Of a stretch of DNA of 64,000 nucleotides, positions 10,527 to 19,931 are shown piece after piece. The notes beneath the pieces are model-generated. The model worked only from the letters and a program-made list of their open reading frames with translations. It was not told the DNA's origin and did no database searches. This DNA is from Trichomonas vaginalis G3 (taxonomy: Eukaryota > Parabasalia > Trichomonadida > Trichomonadidae), in assembly GCF_026262505.1 (NCBI RefSeq), contig NC_067206.1:35231896-35295895 (forward strand), read 5' to 3'. The position numbers were made by a program, and so were the translations under genes. Every line of letters starts with the position of its first letter. Positions within the stretch are counted from its first letter, which is position 1.

Positions 10527-11214
10527 ATAATTTTCCCTTCCTTATTGGCGTGTAGAAATAAATGCGCCAATAGATTGAAGAAGAAGAATTGTTTTTCTCT
10601 TAATGAACTTTAATCCTTTTGATATAAGAATATTAAAAACATTAATTTTTTGTCGATTTCGGAAATTAAATTTCCAAATTTTTTGTCGATTTCGGAAATA
10701 ACAGGATCCCGCATCCAACACGCAACAACAAAACACAAAACACACTTTTTGGTTCTTTCATCGTTTTAATCGTAATTTATGTAATGCATGATTTGGATAA
10801 ATTTTACAATAATAGAACCTATATTATATTCTTTTCAAAGATTCTTGCAAATCATCAAAAATAATTGTATTTTAAAAAACGATCAAATTATCCTTTCATT
10901 ATTTTAAACTTAAATTAGTTTTTATGATTGACTAAAGCAATCATATTTATTCATCATTAAATAAACAAAAAAATAATATTTGAGAGTTATTTCAAAAAAA
11001 ACACATTGAATTTATTAATTTGTCTCAATTTCAGTATTATAAATTTTTATAATTTCAATATTTTGAAATACACTTTTTAATATTTCAATATTTATGATAT
11101 TTCAATGTATTAAGTGGTCTCAAATTGAGCTTCTCAAATATAAGTTGGCCTATTCAAATAATAAAATTAAATAATATTTAAAATAATAAATAAAAGTGAT
11201 TGAGGTCATAGCAA

Positions 11215-11698
11215 AACGGCTGTTTGGAGGCAGTTAGGAGCTAGCGGTTGAAGCGATAACATTCACAGCCAACATCTACGGTCAAGCGGCAGCATTCAAG
11301 GGCAACATCTACAATCAAGCGGCAGCATTCAAGGGCAACATCTACGATCAAGCAGCAGCAAGGAGCTACGGCAGCAAGGGGCTACGGCAGGTCAAGCGGC
11401 ATCATTCAAGGCCAACATCTACAATCAAGCTGCAGCAAGGAACTACGGCAGGTCAAGCGGCATCATTCAAAGCCAACATCTACAATCAAGCAGCATCAAG
11501 GGGCTACAGTAGGTCAAGCTGCAGCATGGAGCTACAGCATCAAGGAGCTACGGCAGGTCAAGCAGCATCAAGGAGCTACAGCATCAAGGAGCTACGGCAG
11601 GTCAATGGCATCAAGGAGCTACGGCAGGTCAATGGCATCAAGGAGCTACGGGTGGTCAAGCAGCATCAAGGAGCTACGGCAGCAAGAGGCTACGCAAG
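11215..11698. repeat. Minisatellite inside the hAT element
   Basis: Imperfect tandem units of roughly 25-35 bp combine CAAGCGGCAGCATTCAAGG, CAACATCTACAATCAAGC and AGGAGCTACGGCAGGTCAA. It is clearly GC-richer than its surroundings and stops at the transposase stop codon. Units vary in order and length, so it is not a CRISPR array. Confidence 0.85.
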
Positions 11699-13888
11699 TT
11701 AAAGATCAGTCAGATCTGGAAATATCTTTTTCAGGATTTCATTTGTCATGAAAAGCTTCAATAGGATTCTACACTTTATTAGATCTTCACGTGCGTTTTG
11801 ATTAAACCTATTACGCAGGTTCCGCACAATTGAAATCATTCTTTCCACATCAGCTTCGGTTGCAGCAATAGACATGAATTTTAAGGCAATCTCTTTCAAT
11901 GCCTTGAAATTTGCATCACATGCTACCCAAAACCTTTGATCCAAGCAGGTGAGGTCGGTGTTGTTCCTGATTTCACTCTCATTCATATGTATAAAGTTGG
12001 AAAGAGCTTTCTTGTACTCATTAGCTATGCTCTTGGCCGAACTTCTCTTGTAGAACCTCGCTTCTGCTTCTGCACGTCTCGAAAGCATCTCGATCATAAA
12101 ATCGTTGAAGCTGTACTCTTCCACTTCTTGCATTGACAGAGACGCCCATTCACCAAGGTTCCTGCCTAGTCTCCTCCTTGGTTCATTCTCTTCAACTTCT
12201 TCATCCTGAGCAATGTCTTCTGCATCTACTTGGCCATCACCTTCAATTGCTTCGTTCTCAATCTCGGGCTCTTCTATATCTAGATTTCTGTCCAATTGAT
12301 CCTCTGCCACTTCATCCAAATGATCAGGGGTGTAGCTCCTTGGAGGGATTTCAAGTTCAGCATTGATAGGTATTGGTTCTTGGAAGAAGAGTGAAACGTC
12401 TGGCTTGTACTCAGTATGCATGTTCAATTCTGCGCGGATGACTGACCGGCCCCATGGAGTTAGACCAAAGGCAAATTTCATCAAAGCGTAGTTGCCCTGT
12501 TTGTCAAAAACTTCATTCATGTTGGCGATTAATGCATCTGCAATGCGCTTTGACGAACTTGATAATTCAGGACGATTTGCAATTCCGGTCAACTGCTCAA
12601 TCGTCGATTGAAACATTGGATAGATGTAGCAGAAGCAGCCAACGTCACTCTCTGCATAATTCAAGAGTTTCTTGATTGGTAAAAGAATCTCTTCGAAATT
12701 TAACAACCATTGTGGAAGTCCATCCTTGAAATCAATTCCCATATCCCTTAAGATCTGAACAGATTCCGGTGGATCATCCATATTGAACAATTCATAAATT
12801 TTAGGGTGTTTTTCTTTTATCCACTTCAGAAGATCCCAGAAAAACATCCAGCGATGATCCGGAACATGAATAACCCTCATATTCAATGCCCTTCTCGTGT
12901 CCGGCTTCGATAACTCCTTGCTTATCGCTTTGCAATAATTAATTTGCATTGCGAAAGCTGCACAATTGTCTGCCGTATGCTTCACCACTAAGTTGAGGAG
13001 ATGCGCAACACATCGGATATAAACGGTTTGAAGACCCGGATATAGTGCTCCGCATCTCCTCCAGTGGCACAGCCCTTTAACTTGGGCGGGGCATCCATCG
13101 GCAACAATTGCAGAAAGGAAATCCTTTGGGAAGGTAAAACATTCAAAGAAATTATTGTAATCCCTGGCATTCCAACCATTAGCGATCATAGTATCAATGA
13201 AGATATGGTTCTTCATTTTTGCTGGATTGCTAGCCATCACAAAAAAGCCATGCCGGCTTCCGTGTGATGCCGCATCAATTGTTATCGAATAGTAGCCCAT
13301 CTTGTCAAGCTCAACGTGTATTTTTGGAGCTACCAAGTCGGCTAATGTAATGATTCCATCCCTTATCTCGTCTCTTCTATATGGGATCTTGAGTTGAAAA
13401 TTGATTACTCCCTTGAAAGTGGAGTAGACATGTCGGGCGAAATCTTCTAGTACACCTGAAGCGGCCATATTGATTGACATGTTGGTATCCACAACAAATT
13501 TTACAACATAAAGTAATTTTCTATCTTGTTTTATTAAATCTCTTCTCGTATATGGATTATTTTCACATTGTATTTGATATATATGCTGATGATCTTCATC
13601 AAATTCTGATGGTTTTCGATGATAAATGCAGCGCATATATGTTTTTGTTAGTAAATTGTAATGTATCGCTAAACAATAACAATAAAGTCTTTTTCGTTCT
13701 TTCGATTTTTCGCTTGTATCTGGAAGATAAGCAATATTGAAACATACTCGACATTTATTATTAGTTGAGAATTTAGTATCCTCGAATTTTGGTAAGGGAG
13801 GTACTTTTCGAGGGATATTTTTGGGAGGAAGTTTGCAATCAATCCATCCCTCAAATTTGGATTCATATTCATCTTGTGTTTCAGTCAT
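11699..13888 (-). CDS. hAT transposase (729 aa)
   Basis: This transposase would cut and paste the surrounding element. The N-terminus has a Cys/His cluster (C46-x2-C49, then C70, C72, C87, H90) where hAT proteins carry a BED-type zinc finger. The catalytic core shows YSITIDAASHG with D205 and AIVADGCPAQVKGL with D264, then CVAHLLNLVVKH (C293, H296) and HRWMFFW near 346, all placed as in hAT enzymes. An acidic stretch follows (about 510-570). The C-terminal dimerisation motif FMSIAATEADVERMISIV begins near residue 671 and is diagnostic for hAT. The start at 13888 (MTETQDEYES) is the first ATG after stops. The frame is open throughout and the length normal, so the protein may be functional. Its base composition is less AT-rich than the host genes beside it. 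Confidence 0.93.
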   Translation of the reverse strand: MTETQDEYESKFEGWIDCKLPPKNIPRKVPPLPKFEDTKFSTNNKCRVCFNIAYLPDTSEKSKERKRLYCYCLAIHYNLLTKTYMRCIYHRKPSEFDEDHQHIYQIQCENNPYTRRDLIKQDRKLLYVVKFVVDTNMSINMAASGVLEDFARHVYSTFKGVINFQLKIPYRRDEIRDGIITLADLVAPKIHVELDKMGYYSITIDAASHGSRHGFFVMASNPAKMKNHIFIDTMIANGWNARDYNNFFECFTFPKDFLSAIVADGCPAQVKGLCHWRRCGALYPGLQTVYIRCVAHLLNLVVKHTADNCAAFAMQINYCKAISKELSKPDTRRALNMRVIHVPDHRWMFFWDLLKWIKEKHPKIYELFNMDDPPESVQILRDMGIDFKDGLPQWLLNFEEILLPIKKLLNYAESDVGCFCYIYPMFQSTIEQLTGIANRPELSSSSKRIADALIANMNEVFDKQGNYALMKFAFGLTPWGRSVIRAELNMHTEYKPDVSLFFQEPIPINAELEIPPRSYTPDHLDEVAEDQLDRNLDIEEPEIENEAIEGDGQVDAEDIAQDEEVEENEPRRRLGRNLGEWASLSMQEVEEYSFNDFMIEMLSRRAEAEARFYKRSSAKSIANEYKKALSNFIHMNESEIRNNTDLTCLDQRFWVACDANFKALKEIALKFMSIAATEADVERMISIVRNLRNRFNQNAREDLIKCRILLKLFMTNEILKKIFPDLTDL

Positions 13889-14233
13889 TAATTCTTAAAA
13901 ATAAAAAGGGTAAAAACTAAATAAAATGGGTAAAATTCAATAGTGTCTGTGCTATCGTTCAATTTGAAGGTGTCTTTTGAAACCGCAAGACACATTGAAT
14001 TTTTGAATAGTGTATTATGGTTTGACAGACACCAATGAAAAAAATAAAATGATATTTATTTTAAATATATAAGATCCTTATATAAAATATAAATATTTTA
14101 TCGTTTTATTTTCTTGTTTTAGAAATGTTTTTTATTGAAAAATCAATAAAACTAACTCCAAAATAAAATTTTTGATTTAAAGACACTATGATGACACCAG
14201 GAAAATCTTCCAAGACACCTATCGTCGGGAATC
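13889..14233. other. hAT subterminal region, right side
   Basis: This non-coding stretch between the transposase start and the right terminus is A/T-rich and carries several GACAC/GTGTC boxes. It should hold the transposase promoter; the ATG is preceded by an A/T-rich leader without a clear Inr. Confidence 0.5.
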
Positions 14234-14244
14234 TAACAACCCTA

Positions 14245-14252
14245 AAAATATG
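14245..14252. repeat. hAT target site duplication, right copy
   Basis: AAAATATG, identical to 10466-10473. Confidence 0.95.
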
Positions 14253-14297
14253 AATCAAAGAAAAAAAAATTAATAAAAAGTGTTGGAATTTTTTTAA

Positions 14298-15335
14298 TGT
14301 CACGTTTCAGTGATTTTCTCTCTTCGGAGAGATTATCACTTTCATCATTTTGAAAATATTCCAAAAAACGTATGGTATGAATTATTTGGTGAAAATAACA
14401 AAACAAATCCAACAACATGTATTAATTGTTCAATTTCTGTTACTAATTCCGAATGTTTTGTTTTACTTAGTTTTTTTCATGATCTTGCAAGTGGTGCTAT
14501 TTCAATTACAACGGATGATATCAAATTATTACATTCCGAATGTTCATTCAATGACTGCAAAAGGAGTGACTTTGGAGGTTCTGTTTACGTGAAAGGTCAA
14601 AATTCAGTTATTCAACATCGATGTTGTTCATTATATTCACAAGCATCAAATGATGGACAACATTCATATTCAGAGTTATCCGCTGGAAATTTTAATTATT
14701 TTCTTGAAAGTTGTGTTTCATCATGTGGAAAAAAAGAAGAAGAATATGATACTATTTTTTGTAGGTATGGTATTATTAATATTAGTTATTCAAATATTAG
14801 TAATAACAATGTCGGATATAATGGCGCTGCATATGGAATATCACCTCATAATTCAATTGGAAAAGTCAATTTTTGTTCAATTTGTCAAAATCATTGCGAT
14901 CATTGGGTTCTTATGCATTATAGTGATGATTCACCAACATATTATCTCATTAATAGTAATATTCTAAATAATTCACAATCATGTACAAGTTATGGTATCA
15001 TTTGTTGTGATGGAAAAATGACTATTTCAAATTGTTCAATTTTTGGAAATTTTGGAAATGGACCATTAATTAATAATAGTCCTGATTCATTAAGAATAGA
15101 AAATTGTCATATTGATAATTTAACATATTATGAAAAATCTCACATACATACATTCAATATTGATTCTATTACATCTTATCATTTATTTTCATATTTTTCA
15201 ACTCACAATTGTTTAATTCCTTTCAATTCTCGACATCGAGAAACAGTTATCAAACAACAAGTCAAATATAAAGAAGGAAAGTATATTATTCATATTTCAA
15301 TTCCCTTCTTTGAACCTTTGCTATCAATAAAATAA
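14298..15335 (+). pseudogene. Beta-helix-type host protein, copy 2, lacks a start codon
   Basis: The frame opens after a stop at 14295-14297 and runs to 15335. The first possible start is a GTG at 14310, and no ATG occurs in frame until about residue 200, so the 5' end is missing. It carries the same Asn/Ser/Cys beta-helix-like repeats as copy 1 (for example DSLRIENCHIDN and KVNFCSICQNHC) and ends before any membrane segment. Upstream, before the hAT insertion, stops close the frame, so the loss of the 5' end was not caused by the transposon. Likely a fragment of a larger surface-protein family gene. Confidence 0.7.
14316..14329. other. CTCTC-TTCG-GAGAG hairpin
   Basis: A short stem with a TTCG loop at the 5' edge of the beta-helix-type copy 2. 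It may be chance; noted because stem and loop are exact. Confidence 0.3.
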
Positions 15336-16875
15336 GAATGAAATTCAGAAATATTTGATTTTTCTAATTTTGTTAAGATTAATTTTTCTGAGTATAGTCT
15401 ATCCTCTATTCTCCACCATTAAAAACATGTAAGGTCCATGAATTATAAGATGAACGACAAAATTTATTCCGAAATCACAACATTATCTAATGAAGTCAAA
15501 AATATTTCACAAATATTAATATCAGTCATCATAGATGCAAGTAACAAAAAATCAAAAGTAAGCTATAGTTTTGCAAACATTACTTAAATATTGCGAAACA
15601 GTTTAACATAATAATTATCAAAACAAACAAATAACAAAATAATAATTAATTTTCTTGAGGATTGGAATCAGAATCAGAATATGTGATAATGATAGATGTT
15701 CCAGGAAATGAAACTCTTTTGGATGGTGATGGATTTGGTGAATTGTGTGAAGAAATTTTGTCTTGAATTCGAAGAACTGTGCGTTGTAAATTATTGAATG
15801 ATCGTTCAAGGTCTTCGGCAAATATTCGTGCTTCTTCTGCTTCTGATGCTGACTTCTTTTGACGTTCAATAGCAAGATCAAAATCGCGATGACTTGAAAT
15901 AAGTTGATTTTGTAATTCTTCAATAGTGGAACTTTGTTTAATCATAGATTGTGTATATTCTTCTTTCTTATATTGAAGTTCTTCTTCATATCGTTCTCAA
16001 ACATTGTTCTGCTTTCTTCGGCTCGTTTCAATAATGAATTATGTTGTGAACGAAGTGTTTCAATTTCTTTGTCATATACACGTGATGTTTCTAATTGTTC
16101 TTGTGCATGTTGTAATGCATCTGTGATAGATTGACATTTATTTTCGCTTTTCGATAGTTGATCACGTAATGTTGAAATTGTTGAATCGCGTTCACAAACA
16201 ATCGATTCAAGTTGTTTAGATCTGTGATTGATTCTTCAAGTGAAATAACACGATATTTAAGATCTTCGATGAATGAACTTTGTTCGGCATATCGATGTTC
16301 GTTGAAAGAAACTTGTGATTGTAATTTTTGATTGATAGAATAAAGTTTGTCTGAACTTTCTTTCATTTCGTTGTATTCTGATTTGAGTGATAAAGTTCTG
16401 AATTTAATGATGAAAGTTTTATTCGATTCTGTTAACTGTTTTCGAAGTTGAAATACATTCTGATTCCGACTCTGTGAGTTTGATTGAGTAATATTCACGT
16501 GATGAAATTAATTCTCGATTCCTTTCGTTGAGTTCTGATATCTTTCGTTTAAGATTTTCGACTTCTTTCTGACTTGATGTTAATTCGTTATTCATTTGTT
16601 TCATTTCAAGTTTTGATTTTTTCGAAAATGTCTTCTTGAATATTCTTAAGATGATCAAGATTTTTTGTAAGTTCGATATTTGTTTTCTTATATCTTTCGT
16701 TTTCATGTTTGATCTTAATTAATTCTTCTGATATTTTGACTGATGCTTTCTTCTGACTTTCACACTCTGTTTTTGAAACTTTTAAATCTTCTTTTAGTTT
16801 TCGAATTTCATAAATATAACTCTTGATGCAATTCGAATAAATATCTTCTGTATGCGAGTTCCCAATTTCTTGTTT
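14628..16875. repeat. Second unit of a tandem gene-pair duplication (first unit 7802-10057)
   Basis: Beta-helix-type gene, spacer and convergent coiled-coil gene are repeated in the same order and direction. The coding parts are almost identical, but the spacer between the genes has diverged or been replaced (8510-8825 against 15336-15645). The original left edge of unit 1 is cut by Maverick A. Confidence 0.85.
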
Positions 16876-16884
16876 CGAGCTCAT
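15646..16884 (-). pseudogene. Coiled-coil host protein, copy 2 (several frameshifts)
   Basis: It is a near-identical copy of 8826-10066, starting MSSKQEIGNSHTEDIYS at 16884 and ending SDSDSNPQEN. The frame changes at least four times (around 16620, 16400-16440, 16220 and 15990), several of them at single extra or missing bases in short runs, so this copy is dead. Homology to copy 1 stops within the first few codons, which places the duplication edge almost exactly at the start codon and leaves this copy without the Inr of copy 1. Confidence 0.8.
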
Positions 16885-17244
16885 TTGATTCCTTAACGTC
16901 TTTTAAAAAAGTGGCATTTTCTAATTCTTTCACTGAGTTACGTACTATAACACACTTCTATCCCACTACGAATAAAGTTTCATGAAAACTTAATCATATA
17001 ACACCTATATCTAATGCGGTTTTAATGAAGGTATTGTATAAATAGAATTAACAAAATTAATTATTGAAAAACATCGTATACTAAGATAGGATGAACAATT
17101 TTTCTCAATGAAATTGTGATTTTGTAAATCTCAAGTCAATATTGAGATCAAATAAGATTTCAACTTTGGCATATTTCTCTGTAATACTGATTAAACAACA
17201 CAAAACTTCTTTTTATCGAATACGATAAATGAGAATGATGCTTT
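16885..17244. other. AT-rich host spacer left of Maverick B
   Basis: About 360 bases with no ORF, RNA gene or repeat that I can support. The last six bases before the element are TGCTTT and are not repeated on the far side of B. Confidence 0.5.
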
Positions 17245-17289
17245 AGGTCAGGTGAGTGGGGCTTCCAGGCGCGTTGCGCCCTCTAGCCC
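17245..17289. repeat. Left terminal inverted repeat of Maverick B
   Basis: AGGTCAGGTGAGTGGGGCTT starts the element, followed by the inner stem GGCGC-GTT-GCGCC and CTCTAGCCC. It is the inverse of 41259-41304 with one difference in the first ten bases (GTGAG against GTAAG). Confidence 0.9.
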
Positions 17290-17487
17290 ATAAGAAATTT
17301 TGCCCAAGACCCAAGAGGAGGACCGAACCCCAGCCGACCAGCCGGTGACAAAACCAAAACCGTTGTTATTTACATCATATTAATGGTGTCACTTTTTAAA
17401 TGTCACTTTTCACAAATTATATATGTTTTCATGTTTTGTCACTTGTCTGTCACTTTTCGGGTAAAAAATTTTTATTATTATATATAA

Positions 17488-18421
17488 ATGAATTTTACAA
17501 AACCGCCGTTACCGTTCTTTGGAAATAAGAGTAGATGTAAAGATATTATATTGAGAGAACTTAAGAAACTACCGAATGGTCTAACATTTGTAGATTTGTT
17601 CGGTGGAAGTTTCTATATATCCCATTTATGTCATACCGTATTTCCTGACTCAAAGATTATATGCAATGACTTCGACAACTATATGGACCGTCTCAAACAT
17701 ATTCCAGACACAAACAATATATTGAAAGAGTTAAAAGAAAAGATACCTATAGGTGAGATGGAACGTATACCATTAGATAAGAAAAATATTGTGAGAGAGG
17801 TTTTGAAAAAAGCAGAATATATAGACTGGGATAGTATATCTGCTAGACTATTATATAGTGGTGCTATAAGAGTTCATGACATTGAAACACTTATGTCAAA
17901 AGTTTTATATCTTAACTATACAAATGTTTTCAAAGAGAACATAGAAAAATATATTGAGGGTATAGAGTTTGTGAGATGTCATTGGACAGAGTTGTATGAA
18001 AAATATAAAGACAAGGAAATGTTTTCTTATAGTGGACCCGCCGTTCTATAACACATGGGATTTTCAATACCAAGTAGACTGGACTTTGAGAGACTCTTTA
18101 GAAACTTTAGACGTTATACATAACCATCCATGCTTTTACTTTACATCCGATAAAAGTGGTTTGGAAACCGTTATGAGATGGTTAGAGGACATACATGACT
18201 ATGAGTTTATATATGACAAGATAGAATATGAGAGAGGTCCTATAAACTGGAGAAAGTGTCACAATAAAGAAATTTTATTAGTAAGTAAATGTGGTTTTGA
18301 AATAGGACTACTTGTTTTAGGTTTTTTCCATTGTGTCATTTATTTATTTGACGTGGCAGAAAAGTACAGAGAATATGAAGATGAACCAATGCCTGCAAAT
18401 GTTCAGTATATGTACTCGTAA
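17488..18421 (+). pseudogene. D12-class (Dam-like) N6-adenine DNA methyltransferase
   Basis: The N-terminus PLPFFGNKSRCKDIIL is the K-x-x-x-x/FxG AdoMet-binding opening of Dam/D12-class enzymes. LTFVDLFGGSFYIS is the matching acidic beta-strand region, and a DPPF motif, the catalytic D/N-P-P-Y/F block, is also present. Such enzymes methylate adenine in DNA; in an element this could mark or protect its own DNA. It is the first gene inside the left terminus. Promoter-like TGTCACTTTT boxes (about 17391, 17403, 17449) precede it. The gene is broken, with about one break. Confidence 0.75.
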
Positions 18422-18444
18422 GAGATATTTTTATCTAATATTAA

Positions 18445-18807
18445 ATGGACGCACAGAACTTAGCGAATGCACAGCAACCTGGACAACCAAACCCAGAGAA
18501 TATTCCAAATGAAGTTAGAATACAAACTGCAATGGCAAACTATGGTCAAGTGCCAACAGATGTACAAATGCAAACTGCCATGTCAAATGACACTGCGTTA
18601 GGTTTGCCACCATGGTATGCAAATATGAGATGGAAAGAGTTTTATACAAACCCTGAAGTGGGATATAAACAACTTTATGCAGATGACGCGAACACAGGAG
18701 TTGACCCAGAATATGTTTTCTACCAGAGGAGAAACAGAATGTATGAGCTCCAGTTAAAGAATGCTATGGAACTCAACAGGAAACGTAAGAGACTAGGCGG
18801 ACATTAG
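18445..18807 (+). CDS. Small Maverick protein (120 aa), function unknown
   Basis: MDAQNLANAQQPGQPNPENI opens a Gln/Asn/Pro-rich N-terminus with two imperfect repeats (VRIQTAMANYGQVP / VQMQTAMSNDTALG). A Trp/Tyr-rich middle (PPWYANMRWKEFY) and a basic tail ending RKRKRLGGH follow. The leader TTTTTATCTAATATTAA before the ATG resembles that of other genes in the element. The basic C-terminus and neighbours suggest a small virion protein, which is inference. Confidence 0.55.
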   Translation: MDAQNLANAQQPGQPNPENIPNEVRIQTAMANYGQVPTDVQMQTAMSNDTALGLPPWYANMRWKEFYTNPEVGYKQLYADDANTGVDPEYVFYQRRNRMYELQLKNAMELNRKRKRLGGH

Positions 18808-18825
18808 ATTTTTACATATAGTAAA

Positions 18826-19068
18826 ATGGGTTTCTTCAGTAAGATAGGAAACTTCTTTCGAAATGTTGGAAGAGTTATATGGAATGGAATAAAATCTGTC
18901 GGAAGAGGAGTATGGAACGGTGTCAAAAATATTGGTAAAAGAGTAGGTCAGTTCGTTGGTATTATACCTAAAGACCCTGAACCAGAAGAACAAGCTCCTG
19001 TTATACAACAGCCTGAACCTGCACCACAGTCTAGTTGGCAACCAAATCCAACACCTCAACCGTATTAA
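18826..19068 (+). CDS. Amphipathic glycine-rich small protein (80 aa)
   Basis: MGFFSKIGNFFRNVGRVIWN is followed by GIKSVGRGVWNGVKNIGKRVG, a repeated I/V-x-x-G pattern giving a basic amphipathic helix in the first 45 residues. A Pro/Gln tail follows. This is the style of membrane-active or DNA-associated internal capsid proteins of adenovirus and other double-jelly-roll viruses (pVI/pX style). I infer a minor virion role; no family was identified by search. The frame looks whole. Confidence 0.5.
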   Translation: MGFFSKIGNFFRNVGRVIWNGIKSVGRGVWNGVKNIGKRVGQFVGIIPKDPEPEEQAPVIQQPEPAPQSSWQPNPTPQPY

Positions 19069-19913
19069 AAAATTATATTTTATCGTTCGATAGTAGTTGT
19101 ATATGAAACTAAGTTCTAAGTAAAACGCATGGTATAATGGAATTATTCTTTTTTCTTCCATCTGTAGTAAACCATACTTGAAAGTCTGAAATACTTCACT
19201 CGGCGGTTCATATAACTTTGTAGATTTTTCGTAAAAGTCATTCATCAGACATAAGAAAGAGTTTGCGCACAAGAAAATGAAGCATGAACAATAATAGCAT
19301 CTGGGTCGAAAATATTTTCATATGTTCCATTAGGTTTTCGACTTCATAATAGTCCGGTGTACTGGATATGCTGCAGGCTGATTTAACATCCTCATAAATC
19401 TATACCATGCCAAGTTGTTATATTTTGTAGAAAATATAAACGTTTCTCCAAGGTCTTCTATTTTTTGATTTTAACAGTTGCATTTTTCCTGTCATAAATA
19501 ATATCGAGATGGTATTCTCCTTCGTCAATGTTAAACTGGTTTGCATATTCAATATAGATATCGTTTATTTTTTCTTGAAAAGCTTGAAGAGTTGTTCTAA
19601 GTTTATAAGCAAATTAACTTGTAAAAGTTTTCCTTGTTCAATTTCTCATACATACGTTTTTCTTTGTTATAGTATCGAACTTCAAAACCGACCGTAAATG
19701 AGAAACCATGTATGGCTTCTGAAATGAACTTCATTCTACGAAAGCCAATAGCTTTTGTGACGGATGGGTCTCTTAACCATCTTAATGGGTAGTCAAAACG
19801 ATAGCCTTCATGCTTTACGGTATCTGTCTCAAACTTTTGACCGACATTAGTAAAAGTTCATCTAATGGTTTAGTTGTAGCAACTCTAGAATTTTCTTTTT
19901 CTACTGGAAGCAT
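19065..19913 (-). pseudogene. Penton-like minor capsid gene remnant
   Basis: Read on the minus strand from an ATG at 19913 (MLPVEKENSRVATTKP). Stretches such as YPLRWLRDPSVTKAIGFRR resemble EYPRHWVEYVGGEKAIEIR in the element C protein at 43925-44806. It lies between an internal-virion-type gene and the fibre, as expected for a vertex protein. Broken several times. Confidence 0.5.
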
Positions 19914-19931
19914 ATTTTATCTATAATAAAA

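Larger units (their letters stand above)
10474..14244. mobile_element. hAT-family DNA transposon, full length (3,771 bp)
   Basis: Ends are TAGGGTTGTTA at 10474-10484 and its exact inverse TAACAACCCTA at 14234-14244, flanked by a perfect 8-bp duplication. Inside is one transposase gene on the minus strand (11699-13888), a minisatellite beyond its 3' end and GACACC-rich subterminal sequence at both ends. The gene is uninterrupted, the duplication exact and the inverted ends match, so the insertion looks recent and possibly still competent. It landed between the two gene pairs, after or during their duplication. A non-coding stretch (10527-11204) holds only two 21-bp direct repeats at 10646 and 10679. 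Confidence 0.95.

Noticed and set aside
10542-10745. 67-aa minus-strand ORF in the hAT left region
   Set aside because: It covers the 21-bp direct repeats, has no leader and no family likeness; probably chance.
11215-11698. CRISPR-like or coding repeat
   Set aside because: Units vary in length and order without regular spacers and no long frame covers them; a minisatellite fits better.
12133-12675. Plus-strand ORFs opposite the hAT transposase
   Set aside because: Shadow frames of a well-supported transposase.
14310-14312. GTG as a true start of the beta-helix-type copy 2
   Set aside because: Nuclear trichomonad genes start with ATG; no in-frame ATG is near, so the gene is better seen as lacking its 5' end.
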